A DNA stretch of 64,000 bases from Circinella umbellata (taxonomy: Eukaryota > Mucoromycota > Mucoromycetes > Mucorales > Lichtheimiaceae), in the NCBI GenBank assembly GCA_025093555.1, contig JAIWNF010000041.1:450532-514531 (forward strand), written 5' to 3'. A program made the position numbers and the translations under genes. How positions within the stretch are numbered: the stretch's first letter is position 1; the number at the start of each line of letters is the position of its first letter. Under the pieces are notes generated by a model. It was not told where the DNA came from, did not search any database, and saw nothing but the letters and a program-made list of their open reading frames with translations. Below, one piece after another: positions 23,836 to 36,025 of this stretch.

Positions 23836-25652
23836 ATGACGTATATCACATATACAAAGATGCAATATAGCAATTACAAAAAGGAAAGTTCAATAATCTG
23901 GGTTGCATTAGATGAAAATGGAAAACCCTACAAACGATCTAGACGAGAAGCCGCCCATAAGTATCCCCAACCACCCAAAAGGACACCTTCAACATTGCCA
24001 AAACCTGATTTTATGCCTAGCTTCCTGGTGCGCACATCCGACATGAAATTGGTTCAAGGATCTAAAGTACAAGAAGGATATTGTACATTATCCTATTCAT
24101 GGAATCAATCCGGTGAAACCATCAAAAATGAAACCACTGGAAAAAGTTATCGTATTGATCAAGGAAAACACAGGGTTGTATTTCCGGGCAAGACGGTACG
24201 AAAAAAACCAAGAGGTCGGAAACGAATTCCATGCAAAGTCAAATTTGTCACATTTGAAGAACTTATACAAGAAATATGCAAGGACTTCAATATTAAGTAT
24301 ATTTGGTATGACCAAATGTGCATCAACCAAAACAGCAAAGAAGAAAAACTCCGTGAAATACGTCAAATGCATAAAATTTATGGTAATGCCTATTGTGCAG
24401 TAGCATTAGTACCTGAAATAGAGGTAGTAAGACCTTATAAAACCAAGCACGCTGATCAGCGTTACACTATTGATGACATGGAAAACCGCGTGGAAACCTC
24501 TCAATGGATGAAACGCATGTGGACTTTGGAAGAAGCGGTCATGTCATCAAGAGTGCTTTTTCTGGGTCGTAATACACATTTTTGGTGGTATGACTTTGAC
24601 AAGAAGGAGTATCCAGTTTTTTATAAGCAATTAAACTGGGACGTTCACACTATTTTATTTTATGCACACGCACGGACCAGCACGAAAAAACACGATCATA
24701 TATTTGCGCTAGCCAGCATCTTCCCTGACGTCATGAAAGAAATACAAATCAATTACAATCAAGACATTCAAGAACTGTCAATAAAATTTTATGGTCTTTT
24801 AGCAAAAAGAGATCTGCGTATTTTGTATTTTGGATCATATGTTAATTACAAAACCATGTGTAAACCGTCATCCAGCAACGATACTAAGAATAATAGCAGC
24901 ACAAAGGATGCAACAGAATATGATATACCTATCCGAAAATTCAACTTACCCTCTTGGACCGGTGTTTATGGAGAACATTATGTGAACATTGATTATAAAA
25001 CGTCTTTTAAAAATTACACCGTCAGTGGAAGAATTTTGAAATTACATGTGGTGGAATTACAAATGATCAACATGATACCCAAATTTCAACTCTTGGGTCT
25101 ATTACACGAGAGGATATCCCAGCCGTACCTCAAATACAAAGGGACCATGATACTCATTGGCAGCTTGTAAGTCGGGTACGGCCAGCGGGGTTCGCAAGCG
25201 ATAAATATATATGACATTATATTTTGCGTAACGAAGGACACGGTATTCTGCATGATCCAAAATCCCATCCTGTATACAGCGCAGAAGAGGTCTTCTCTAG
25301 ATTTACGGTGACATCATGGAGTCTCTTCAGAATTTTTCACATTTTATGCCAATCAAAAAAACAACCCTTCAATGGATTCCTTTCCAATCGGAACATGAAG
25401 AAAATAGCAATTTTTTACCTGTCATGTTTCGTTTTGATTATTTAACAGAATCCCTTCAAGATTCTTCTCACTATGTGCTACTTACTGGAGTACAATTTAC
25501 AAATACTAAAAAAAAACTTTTATCCAAAATACGCTGTTATCAAAAAAGATGGAGATTACTACAAGGCAATTGGTATGTGTCGAATAGAAAATGACGACAG
25601 TCATTTTTTCGATGATTTCACACTGGAAGAACAAACGTTTGAAATTCACTAG
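23836..25652 (+). pseudogene. HET-domain-like protein 2, frameshifted paralog
   Basis: Tandem paralog of the gene at 18.6 kb, about 5.3 kb downstream on the same strand. The HET landmarks are intact in its first 350 codons: YCTLSYSW, IWYDQMCINQN, EIRQMHKIYGNAYC and RMWTLEEAVMS, plus the same basic insert. Near 25040 the frame slips by one base: the homologous reading ITCGGITND continues in another frame while the original frame ends at 25170. Homology resumes with MESLQNFSHF at 25314 and slips again in an A run near 25507, then ends FDDFTLEEQTFEIH and TAG at 25650-25652. A truncated 444-residue protein retaining the HET domain could still be made. Unannotated introns are unlikely because no GT-AG pairs sit at the breaks. 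Confidence 0.7.
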
Positions 25653-25888
25653 CATGTTTCTCTTATCATTTGTTTGTAATATTTGAAAACCTTAAATAAT
25701 ATGCGCATTATTAACTGTAACGTTTTATATTATCTTGTACACTCATTTACTTTATACTAAATGATAACAGTAACTTTTTTATATTATTAAAGTGGGTAAT
25801 TATACTTTTGTTGAAAATAATAAAAACCATTATACATCTTTTATATATTATATGCCTAAAAAAACAGTTTATTATTAATTAATATTAA

Positions 25889-28800
25889 TTATTGTAATAG
25901 TATCATTGAGTATATATACAGTGGTATCATGATATTATCATTTTGACTTGAAAACGCTTCTAATAAACCTAATATTTTTATAAGTGGGAGTTCATATTCA
26001 AAATGAGTTATAAATATATATATATCGTTTTGGATAGTAAGAAGAAGAAAAATATGATACTTTACCCGTTAATAATGAAGTAATAAAAAATTTACACCAT
26101 TCATTTCTTCCCATTAAAGTAACATAATGGGATGCACTACTAATACCCATTAATGCTGAAATATACATGATGAATAATGAACTTGTATAAACAGCAATTA
26201 CAAAAGCTATTGTTCCTTCTACTGTCTTTTTTGTACCAGGCCATCGATATCGACCCCATTTCTTTCCAACCAAAGATGCCTAATTTATATAATTGGGGTC
26301 AATTCATTGTTCTAACCCCCCTCTTCGTCCAAATTTATACAAAACTTACTGCTGCATCACCAAATCCAAGTGCAATAATACCAGATAATGAAGCTAAAAG
26401 ATTTGAACTATATATACATATATATCAAAAGAGGAGTGAATACATTTAATATCATATAAATGGAATATATATGCAAAGTATATATATATATTTACCCTCC
26501 TAACCAAACAGGACCAGCACAACCCAAGAGTAAATAGATATGACTTAAAATAACAGGACCAAGATCACGACTATCAATAAATTCACTCAGAAACATATGA
26601 ATGCTTTTTCCATAAGGCCAAATAGCAAAATAACGTAAATATTCAAGATAAATAAAGACACCTAAAGCAACAGCAAATGCTAATTGTAAAAATGAAAGCT
26701 AGAAATAAAAGTTTGTTTATAGTGATTAGTAAAGCAAATGAATGAACTCCTTTCAGAATATATCTTTTAAATTACCTCGAAAATGACACCTGGTATAAAC
26801 ATAATAACTGCTAATGCATGAAATAATTTTCTTTTCTTATTTAATGCACTCGTTAGTACTTTTGCTTCTACAGGACCATCAGATACAGTAAAATCCAATA
26901 CAAGTACCCAAACAATAACTGTAGTAGCTACAGTTAATGCCCAATAGATACATAAAAAGAGACGTTGAGGTGATAAAAATACAAAAGAAAGTGTCCAAAG
27001 AAAGGGGTCTTGATGATTCATCATTGTTTTACAAATAGGAGCAATCACAAAAATGACGATTCCAATGGTAATACTATAAGTTGCAAATGCGATAATAATT
27101 TTTTTTCTTTGAATATCTGACCAATGATGATTATTATTGGAAGAAGAAGAAGAAGGTCTTCCAATAGTACGCCAATAAGGTTGTTGAGCCAAATGTCTTG
27201 ATTGTTTTAATAATGGATAAGAAATAGCACCAATAAATAAGATGCCTAAAATAACAGCATGTAAAAGTATGGAAACATTATCAAGCTCTTGATTTTTTAT
27301 AAATGAAGGTATACGTTCCGGAAACATCTAATATAATATATTTTAATTAAATATTAATATAAATGGGATATATATATAAAGGGAGATGGGACTTACGGTA
27401 GTAAATATATATTCCATTGAATTATAAACAAGTATAGCGATAGCTTCAGATAGAATACACATTTCACCTAATGTAAAACAACGTTTTAAAGCCACTGTAC
27501 ATGTATAAAGAGCCCATTGAAAAGTAGTGATTGGAATAGCAATGATACTGATAGGAATTCGGTTTAATATAGGTGTTAATGGAGTTAATCGACTGATACC
27601 ATGAGTAAATGCAATTGAAATAATGATGCTTGAAACAAATAAACCCCTTTTACGAATAATTCTTCTCATCGGTTGTAAAAACCGATTAGCAAGTACCAAT
27701 ATTAAAAAAATCAAAGTCATTAATAAAATAAGTTCTAATCTTCCATGCATACGTGCTATGAAATATAAATATTATTATTATCAGTATGAGAGAATGATGA
27801 TGATTCCTTTTTTTTTTGGTGATTACTCCTCCACAAACACACACTCTTTTCCTCTCAGTATTTACCATTTCGATCTGTCTCAATATCATGATTATTCTGT
27901 GTTACATTGATCATTTTTGCAATTCCAACCATAGGTAATAAAAATACACCACATAAAAGTCCATCATCAGCATCTGATCTAAATATATATTTTTTAAATA
28001 GGTTGATGTTAAATTCATTATTAATGCAAACCAAATATTATGTTAAAAATCTTTGTCTTACCTAAATGAACTTTTACCAGCCCCAAAAAGACCTAAACAT
28101 GTTTTGGATATAGCTTGTTGTTGTTGTTGTTGATTATTTTTACGTTTTAAAGTAAATTTATCATATAGAATGGGTGAACGAGGTGATGTTTCTGAATCAA
28201 ATGTATCTGAAGAAGTAGTAGTCGTAGTGAATGGGGTAGTTGTCGTTGTTGAATGAGTAGATGATTTTTTCATAGAGAATGATTCTGGTTTTATTCTTTG
28301 AACGCGTGCTGTTTTATGTATTAAGAATAATCCAATAGCAATTAATGTAATCCAAGCTAAAAAAAAAATACTGTGTTGGTTTTTCCTCTTTATATAAATT
28401 GTATAGAAAATTAAAAGAACAAACCTGTATAAACAGTTAAAGAAAAAGAAACAAATAATTCTTTTCCTTTCCACATTGCCCACGCAAAAGAACTTATCCA
28501 TAATAACTTTTCAAAAGGTGCTGCTGTTACATTAATAGCAGAGTAATCTTGTTGCTGTTGTTGTTGTTCTAAATTAGTTGTTGTCATTCCATGGATTGAT
28601 TGATTGTTATTATTGGATAAAGATGATATTCCTAAACGTTTTAATTGACGTTGTGCACGTTTTCTTTGAATAATCTCTACAGTCAAATCGCCTTCTTCTT
28701 GAGACGACGATGAGGCGAACCCTTCGTCTTCTATTTGTTTATTCAATTTTTTATTTTTATTCGTAGTGAAAAGTTGTTTGTTATTATTAATATTATTATA

Positions 28801-29013
28801 AAACAAAAGTCGTTCTTGTTGGTGTTTTTTGTTGTTCGTTATTATTATTCTTGTATTATTATTATTATTACTATAAAGTACTTCAAAAATAAGAAGTACA
28901 GGTAAAAAAAGTAAAGAAATTATTTTGGAAACTAAAAAAAGTTGAATGGTTGTTGTATTAATGGGTGTTGATGGTGGTACAATTTTGTCGTTGTTCTTAC
29001 TGCTGCTGATCAT
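25889..29013 (-). CDS. SEC59: Dolichol kinase
   Basis: Nine exons join in phase (29013-28425, 28356-28062, 27978-27866, 27755-27397, 27327-26776, 26698-26496, 26407-26350, 26279-26066, 25968-25889) to give 820 residues. The protein has many hydrophobic segments and, in its C-terminal third, the dolichol kinase core: KKRKLFHALAVIMFIPG, FLSEFIDSRDLGPVILSHIY, IALGFGDAAASLVGKKWG and PGTKKTVEGT, ending LLEAFSSQNDNIMIPLY. The enzyme uses CTP to phosphorylate dolichol at the ER membrane, supplying the lipid carrier for N-glycosylation, O-mannosylation and GPI anchors. The N-terminal 300 residues are poorly conserved and Asn/Gln-rich. The start ATG at 29013 is chosen because the longer frame has only a TTG start. 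The MRF1 stop lies 80 bp upstream, and the gene is convergent with the second HET-like locus. Confidence 0.93.
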
Positions 29014-29093
29014 GAATAATTTTTTTTTCTGTTGTCTATATTTTATGATACTAAAAAAAAGTGAGGTAGCCAAAAAAAAAAAAACAAATTCAT

Positions 29094-30798
29094 TTATTCA
29101 ATATCTAAAAGACTTTCTGAAAGATAATGTTCTTGTAATGGTTCAATGACTCTAGAAAGGCCGTCACCAGAAAGTATGGGTTCCAGTTCATAAAGAGTCA
29201 AATTAATACGATGGTCTGTTACTCGATTCTATTATATAAATATATACTCCATCAGTTGGGGTTGTGCATTATTATTATTTTGTAAATAAAAATCATATGA
29301 AACCCTAAGCCAAAAAAAAAAAACTCAGTTGCTTTTTTTTTATTACCTGAGGAAAATTATATGTACGAATTTTTTCTGATCTATCACCACTACCAATTTG
29401 CTTATTACGTGAATTACGTCTTGCTGAATTTGTCTTTTCACGTTCCATTTCATAAATTTTAGCTCTTAGTACTTTAAGTGCTTTTGCTTTATTCTATAAT
29501 ATATATACACATTCAATTTTTTTAGTTGTTATTGTTATGTTATATTGTTGCTAGGTGATGTATGTGAAAGAAACATATACCTTATGTTGAGAACGTTCAT
29601 CTTGCATAGCAACAACTAAACCTGTTGGTATATGTGTCATTCGAACTGCACTATCTGTTGTATTCACATGTTGTCCACCTGCACCAGATGCCCGGTATAC
29701 ATCAATTCTTAAATCGGAGTCTTTTATTTGTACGTCAACCTACAGATATTTTAATTTTTAGTTTGTACCTGTCAAAAAAAAATTGTTAGGTACAATAATC
29801 CTTTTTTTTTACCTCAGTTGGTTGTGGTAAAATAGCTACTGTAATTGTTGAAGTATGTATACGTCCTTGAGATTCTGTTGAAGGAACTCGTTGTACACTA
29901 AAATTATGATTGTTAGTCTCTGTTTCTTTTTTTTTTCCTCCAAAAAAAAATAGTTTTACCGATGAACACCTGATTCATATTTTAATAATCCAAATACATT
30001 TCTTCCTGCAATATTTACTGTCATTTCCTATATATTTATATCTTTCTTAATTCAGATCTCTCTTTCAAGATATATATATATATATATATTACCTTGATTC
30101 CTTTTAATCCAGCATCTTCTGATTTTGCTAATATTTCCCACTTCCAACGATGTAATTGAGCAAATCGTTCATACATTCTTGACATATCTGCAGAAAATAA
30201 GGCTGCTTCATCACCTCCTGCACCTGCACGAATTTCTAAAATAGCACTTGCTTCGTCCGCCGTATCTTTGGGTGCTAATTCTGTAATTAATTCTTTTTCT
30301 ACTTGTTTTAATCGTTCCGTAATTTCTGTAAATTCTTCTTTTGCTAATTCAAGCATTTCTTCATCTTCTTGTAGGTCAGTTTTTGAATCCTGAGTAGTAT
30401 AAAGTAGATCATGTAATTGAACTAGATCGTTTGTACCCTTTTGCCAATCAGTGAATAAAGAATGAACTGAAGATAAAGTAGAAAGTTCTTTTGAAGCTTC
30501 CGTTAGTTCTTTACTATTGAGTGTATTATCATTAAGTTGGCTTAAAAGTGAATCGTGACGTTGTGTAAGTTGTATTAAACGTTTTTCTAATGGTTCGGTA
30601 ATGCGTGTTGAAGGTAATATCGACGCAGCTATTTTTTTTGTTTCAAGGGACGAGTAAGGTGTGTGTATTTATGTTGTCAATATTGGAATAGAAATATACA
30701 TATTTAAATAAAAGAAAAAAAGAGCTTTTACCCCTTGAAACGGTAGAATATCGTCTTGTATTAACAATAAAAGTATTTTGAACAAGTTTAAATAACAT
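29094..30798 (-). CDS. MRF1: Mitochondrial peptide chain release factor 1
   Basis: Seven exons in phase. The first (30798-30732) encodes a short basic presequence ([18 protein letters not shown]), consistent with mitochondrial import. The second starts at 30628. The protein shows a coiled N-terminal domain, [14 protein letters not shown] (the PCRF domain), [22 protein letters not shown], and [19 protein letters not shown] with the catalytic GGQ loop, then [16 protein letters not shown] and a C-terminal tail. Class I release factors of this type hydrolyse peptidyl-tRNA at UAA/UAG on mitochondrial ribosomes. Length and domain order are standard. It is divergent from DCP2 (236 bp between starts) and closely followed by SEC59 on the same strand, so its 3' UTR probably overlaps the SEC59 promoter. 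Confidence 0.95.
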
Positions 30799-31034
30799 TT
30801 TGTTAAATACTTTGGGGACTCTATTTTACTACACTCAAAAAAGAGTTTCTGTTTATTTTTCTTTCAAAAATTCCCTAAACATGAAGAAAAAAACCCCGTT
30901 CCGGACTTTTGGATTTCTTTTTTTTTTCTTTTCTTTCTTTCTTTTAACTTAAAAAAGAATATATATTTTATATATACCCTCTCAATTATTCACTTCCATT
31001 TATCAAATATTCAATATAAAACAACCAAAAAAAA

Positions 31035-33079
31035 ATGCATTCCAACGTATTAGCAACTGCTACTTTTGAAGAAATATTGGATGACCTTTCAAGGTAAAAA
31101 GAATGGGAGGAAGAAGAAGTTATATATATTGAAGAGATTATATTCTTTGTATCTAACTTTTTATTTTTTTTACAATAGTCGTTTTATTATTAACGTACCT
31201 GAAGCAGAACAACAATCACCTGAACGCATCTGTTTTCAAGTAGAACAAGCGCATTGGTTTTATGAAGATTTTGTTCGTTTATTACAACCTAGTTTACCTT
31301 CATTTCAACTTAAAACGTTTTCAGAGAAAAATATCCTTTTTTTTTAATTATTATTATATACATAATGAATTTATCATTGTGAAATCGAAATTCTTTTCTA
31401 TATCAAAGAAAAACAATCCTTAACCTTTAAATTTATATTAATTACTTTTCAAGCATTGTCCATTAATGAAACAATGGGCTCATCAACATGAAAGAGCGTA
31501 TGCGGATTTTATGCAATATCGTTTTCGAATTCCTGTCTGTGGTGCCATTTTATTAAATGAAAATCTTGACAAATGTGTTTTAGTAAAAGGTTGGAGTTCA
31601 AAATCAGGTTGGAGTTTTCCAAGAGGAAAAATTAATCAAGACGAAGAATTTGATCATTGTGCTATTCGTGAAGTAAAGTATATGATATTATTAAAAAAGA
31701 AGCTTTGGAAGGGAGGGGGAGTAATATATAAGAGAAGATAATTTATTTATATATATATCTTTAGGTATTCGAAGAAACTGGATTTGATACAAGTAAATTA
31801 ATCAAAGATACATATCTTGAAGCAACTATAAGAGAACAATCCATTCGATTATATGTTATTTGCGGTGTACCAGAAGATACTGAATTTCGTCCACAAACAA
31901 GAAAAGAAATTAGTGTAAGTTTGGATAAAGGGGAGAAAAAAGACAGAGAAAGAAAGAAAGAGGTGTTCATTAATTTACCTTTTTTTTTTAAAAAAAAAAT
32001 AGCAAGTTGAATGGTTCAAATTGGATGAATTACCTGGAATTAAACCGGGAACAAAAGCAACCGGTCGATTTTATATGGTTGTTCCATTTGTATGGTAAAG
32101 TTGAAAGAAAAGTTATTGTAAGCAAAAAAAAAAGATGTGATCGATGCTAACTTTGTTTATAAATAGTAAACTTAAATCTGCATTACCATTGATTCGTAAA
32201 GAATATTATCGATCTAAAGGAGGAAAACATTTAAAGAATAATAATAACAACAACAATACGAATCAAAAGATGTCACGTAATACTAATAATAATAATAAGA
32301 AATCAAATAACGGAAAAAAGGCATCTCCACCTTTACGAACACCTAATTCACCTTTACAAGATAATCATTCATCCAATAACAGTACAACAACAGCCCCTGA
32401 ACCATCTGTTGCTTTAAAATCTCTTTTAGGCATTTCATCATCAGTCACCCCTACTGTTACATCATCTATTACTACGACTACCAGTACTACTACTAGTAAC
32501 CCCTCAAACAATAATAAGGAAACAACAACAGCAACAACACCCGAGTCATCCGTAGCTCTTAAATCATTATTAGGAATTCAAAAACCATCCAATCCTTCTC
32601 CTGAAACATCACGATCAACAAATATTAGTACAAAAATGAATACACAAGAATTACCATCCACAGAACGTTCATTACTCGAAATGTTACAATTTTCACAACC
32701 ATCTGGATCACCTTCCTCTACTACTACTATAACTAGTAGTAATAGTAGTACAATGACAACCAAAACAACGACGACTAATACTAAAATAGTAGATAAGTCA
32801 AAACAAGATAATCAATTGCATCCATTGATGCAGATGTTTAAAGATGCAGGACATGAAATTAAATCAATTGAAAATGATCAACAGCAAAAAGAAGAATCCA
32901 ATCCATTGATGAAAATGTTAAAGAATGCAGGACAACAAAATGTAGTAGTAGAATCATCATCATCTACAACAACCACAGATAATAATGTATCAACCACAGG
33001 CCAAAGTCATCCATTGATTGCTCTATTAAAAGGAGCAGAACGTCAACAAGAACAACAATCTATTATGTCATTACAATAA
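31035..33079 (+). CDS. DCP2: mRNA decapping enzyme subunit 2
   Basis: Six exons in phase (31035-31093, 31179-31330, 31446-31672, 31765-31914, 32003-32094, 32167-33079) give 530 residues. The DCP2 N-terminal domain is clear (RFIINVPEAEQQSPERICF, QAHWFYEDFVR), followed by FKHCPLMKQW and a full Nudix box: GKINQDEE..., then REVFEETGF. The enzyme hydrolyses the 5' cap of mRNA with DCP1 in P-bodies. The 300-residue tail is Ser/Thr/Asn-rich and carries short leucine motifs: ALKSLLGI twice, RSLLEMLQ, HPLMQMFKDAG, NPLMKMLKNAG and HPLIALLKGA. These resemble the helical leucine-rich motifs through which DCP2 binds EDC3 or PAT1. Intron 2 (31331-31445) is AT-AC with U12-type signals; all others are GT-AG. 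Confidence 0.95.
31331..31445 (+). other. U12-type AT-AC intron in DCP2
   Basis: The intron begins ATATCCTTTT, matching the U12 5' splice-site consensus, and ends AC (TTAC). A branch-site match, TCCTTAAC at 31417-31424, lies about 22 nt before the end. Removing 31331-31445 joins TCA GAG AAA A to TT TTC AAG CAT, restoring the conserved DCP2 reading (SEKIFKHCP). No GT-AG pair does this. Confidence 0.85.
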
Positions 33080-34432
33080 TAAACCTGTTTAATTAAAATA
33101 CATTCTTTTTTTTACGCCTTCTCTCTTCATCGCCTCTCTTTCTCTCTCTTCATCCCCCTTTCTGAAACTCTTTTTCTCTTTTAAAATCTTCAGCTTATCA
33201 TATGATGATTTTGTTTTTCTGTTTTTTTTTCCATGGAGACCTCTTTTCTCCCTTTTTTTTAGAAAAAAAACAAAGCCCCAGCCCTTTTTCCCTTCTTCAT
33301 TCTCACATCCATTAGGTTTTGTTGGGGGCGTAATTTTTTTTTTGTATCCCACACTCTTCCTCACATGTGTTTATATGGTAATTCTCTCATGATGAACTTG
33401 ATTCAATTGTGTTTTTTATATCTTGTTTTGTAAATGATGGACAAATTAAAAATAATTTTTTCAAGAGAAAGGGGTGTCTGTGTGTGTATGTAAAAAAGAT
33501 TCGAGTGTTACGTTAAACAAAGTTATGCATTCGATAATTAACTTTTTTTTTAAAAAAAGAGTCTGTGTGTGTGGGATGTGTTTTGTGACTGTTTCAAAAT
33601 AGACAGAAAATAGTTCCATGTTTTTTCATAGACTGGCCATGTCGTGGCACATATCACGTTTTTTGATGTCGATCAATTGAAACTTTTTTTTTGGGGGGGG
33701 GGATAAAGGTCAAAATTCATTCTCCTCACCCCTTTTAAGTCAAGATAATTGAGTGAAATAACGTTGCTACGTAACGTAAAATGTTAAATATGGTTTTTCT
33801 TGTTTATATAATCTTAATTTTTACAAAAAAAAGGGAGAAGATGTATTTCTTGAAGTTGTAAGTTTTTTTTATGCAAATAGATTGTGGCTGTTCAAAAGTT
33901 TAAACTTTCCTCAATAGTCAATTTTTTTTTGAAAGTCTTATTTCCCATCCCCCCCCACTCCACACATGCATTATAATAATGACAGTAAAGTTTTTTTATA
34001 CTATTACTAACTAATAGCCCCCATCACTCCTCCCTTTTCCTTCTAAGATGATCGATTGGAAAAAAAAAGGTAAATGGGCTTTAACCAGTACAAATATAGT
34101 ACGTGACACGACCTCAATGTTGTAAAAGCTGTCATGAAGGTCGATTTCTTTTTCAAAATGGACTCGGTTTCTAAGGTTACACACACTTACACTTTACTAT
34201 AAAATTATAATTCATTTCTTTAAATGGTTAGCCTTCTTTCATTTTATATTAAGGTTTTATCGTTGGGGGTGGGGAAAAATTAAACAAGTTTCAAAAGGTG
34301 GTTTGCCACATTATTATAATTGAAAAAAAAAACCTGTCGTTTAGAAATGTTCGTGTATAAAAAGACCGTCATTTTTTGTTCGCTTCTTTTTCTTTTTTTT
34401 ATCTTTATATATTTACAAGTTTAAATTACAAC
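33080..34432. other. Intergenic stretch between DCP2 and the alcohol dehydrogenase gene
   Basis: T-rich and poly-A/T tracts, with no supported gene. The final 100 bases, with GTGTATAAAAAG at about 34353, could hold a TATA-like core promoter for the dehydrogenase gene. Confidence 0.45.
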
Positions 34433-36025
34433 ATGACTGTTTCTACTTCTTCTTCTGGATACGATATCACTGCTTATGCTACAACGTATGTATTATTGAA
34501 TGAACGGGGAGGGAAGGAGTGGGAAGCACAAAGAAAAGATCTTGGATTTTTACTAAATATTTTTCTAGTGATAAGCAATTCAAATTCAAGAAAATTGAAT
34601 ACCATGCTGATGCCTTAACCGATTATCAAGTTTATATCAAGATTAAAGCATGTGGTGTTTGTCATACAGATATGGATTTTGCTGGTATTCCTGATACTGT
34701 GCTTGGTCACGAAGCTGTTGGTGAAATTGTTGAAACTGGATCCAAGATTACAAGTATCAAAAAGGGCGATTTGGTTGGTTTTGCTTATATGAAAGAATCT
34801 TGTTTGGATTGTTTATTGTGTCATTCGGGTGACGATATCATGTGTCGTAAACGTAAAATGTTCCCTGAAGGTCTCAATAATGGTTATGCTCATGGTGCAG
34901 TATGTGATGGACGATTTGTATATAAGATTCCAGAAGGTATTGAAGCCAAACATGCTGGACCTTTGATGTGTGCTGGTTCTACTGTATTTTCTGCTATATA
35001 TAACGCCAATGTGAATCCAACTCATCGTATTGCTATTGTTGGTATTGGTGGTCTCGGTCATCTTGGTTTGGTATGTATTATTATTATTATTACTATCTAG
35101 GGACAATGATCAGGCAACTAATTATTTTATAATGTTATCTATAGCAATTCGCTCGTGCTTGGGGTTGTCATGTGACAGCTATCTCACACTCAAGAGTAAG
35201 TATTTATATTATTATTGGAAATTGGAAAATCGGAGCTGATTAGAGCAAAAAAAAAGAGATAGTATCTATTTGTATGAACTAGTATACTTAATTTTTTATT
35301 CTTGTTTTTGCTTACGTTTTCAATAATTGATATTTTTCTAATTATTATAGGATAAAGAAGAAGAAGCACTTAAATTTGGTGCTCATGAATATTTGTGTTC
35401 CAAGGATTTCACTCCTGAATTTGTTGAAAAGACTGAAAAGTTTGATTTTATTTTAAGTACAGTTGCTGTTGATCATGATTATAGCACATTTTTAAATTTG
35501 TTGGTTCCGTAAGTAATATATAAAGTTGTGGAAGTTGACCCGGGGGTTGGTGGTTAGTTAGTTGGTTGGAGAAAGAAAGAGAAAGAGAGAGTTTTGGATA
35601 CATTCTAATATTTTTCACTTTTATCCCGAAAATTCGGTTTTACAGTAACGGAGAATTTAAACTTGTTGGTATTCCTCCCAATGATATTAAATTTGGTCCT
35701 GTTTTACCTTTCCTTTTGGATCAAAAGAAGTTTACCGGTGCTATTTTGGGTGGTAGAAAAATTAATACTTTATTATTGAAGTTTGCTGCTCGTCATAATA
35801 TTCGTCCACAAATTGAAGAATTCCCCTTGGTAAATATAAATAACTGGGTTAAAATATATATGTATATATATTCATCATTTTTTTTAATTATATTAGAGTG
35901 CTCAAGGTATTGAAGATGCTATTCATCATCTTCATGCAGGAAAAGCCAGATATCGGGGTGTTTTAATTGCACCAGACGATGAAGAAGTTGAAAAGGTAGA
36001 AGCTGTTGAAGAAGCTCAAAGATAA
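34433..36025 (+). CDS. Zinc-type alcohol dehydrogenase, cinnamyl alcohol dehydrogenase (CAD) family
   Basis: Six exons (34433-34485, 34569-35070, 35145-35195, 35351-35508, 35646-35829, 35897-36025) give 358 residues, typical for the family. Catalytic zinc ligands are visible in CGVCHTD and GHEAVGEIV. The structural zinc cluster is ESCLDCLLCHSGDDIMC. The nucleotide-binding glycine motif is VGIGGLGHLG, and CHVTAISHSRDKEEEALKFGA is the typical segment after it. CAD/ADH6-type enzymes reduce aldehydes to alcohols, usually with NADPH, in the cytosol; the true substrate cannot be told from sequence. The tail (VEKVEAVEEAQR) is longer and more charged than in many relatives. All introns are GT-AG and in phase. 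Confidence 0.9.
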
